NCBI GenBank assembly: GCA_013139395.1
Contig: WTAX01000140.1
Span: 1-6,092, forward strand
Source: Gammaproteobacteria bacterium
GTDB lineage: Bacteria; Pseudomonadota; Gammaproteobacteria; GRL18
Direction of reading: 5' to 3'
Length of the DNA: 6,092 bases
Shown here: positions 6,088-6,092 of the stretch, piece by piece
Position numbering within the stretch: the stretch's first letter is position 1
Layout of the letters: every line of letters starts with the position of its first letter
Notes under the pieces: generated by a model
What the model was told of the DNA's origin: nothing
The model's input: the letters and a program-made list of their open reading frames with translations, nothing else
The model's database searches: none
Made by a program: the position numbers and the translations under genes

Positions 6088-6092
6088 AAGGT

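Overview
The window reads as AT-rich proteobacterial chromosome, most likely from a gammaproteobacterium. This rests on Sec-type signal peptides on small exported proteins, Shine-Dalgarno starts, and a NarL/UhpB-type two-component pair next to a MalT-like regulator. No feature fixes the genus. All supported genes lie on the + strand. I saw no tRNA, rRNA, CRISPR array, transposase or attachment site.

Left part (1-1058): three small genes in a row. The first is the C-terminal 70 residues of an unrecognised charged protein, cut by the window edge. It is followed by a 142-aa exported protein with four cysteines in its mature part. Next comes a 109-aa exported protein ending in a SHOCT-like domain, whose ribosome-binding site overlaps the stop codon of the gene before it. 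The last two are almost certainly co-transcribed envelope or periplasmic proteins of unknown role. A bulged hairpin follows the third gene.

Centre (1201-5600): a two-component system. A 389-aa membrane-anchored PAS histidine kinase of the HisKA_3 (NarX/UhpB/DegS-like) class is followed after 50 nt by its presumed partner. That partner is a 1059-aa protein with an intact NarL-type receiver domain fused to a complete MalT-like STAND regulator: P-loop ATPase, winged-helix and helical region, TPR-like repeats and a C-terminal LuxR helix-turn-helix. Ordinary NarL regulators are about 210-220 aa, and ordinary MalT/LAL regulators are about 900 aa with no receiver. The fusion would put a ligand- and ATP-gated oligomerising activator under phosphorelay control, and it is the most interesting object in the window.

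Right part (5601-6092): a 223-nt AT-rich intergenic stretch holds a C-rich tract and a 14-bp tandem repeat. It leads to an 87-aa gene for a small conserved-looking protein of unknown function. Given its position and its own long upstream region, this gene is a plausible target of the fused regulator. The working model is inferred: an intracellular cue acts on the PAS kinase, phosphate passes to the REC-STAND-TPR-LuxR protein, a second ligand probably enters at its TPR region, and the small downstream gene and perhaps others are activated.
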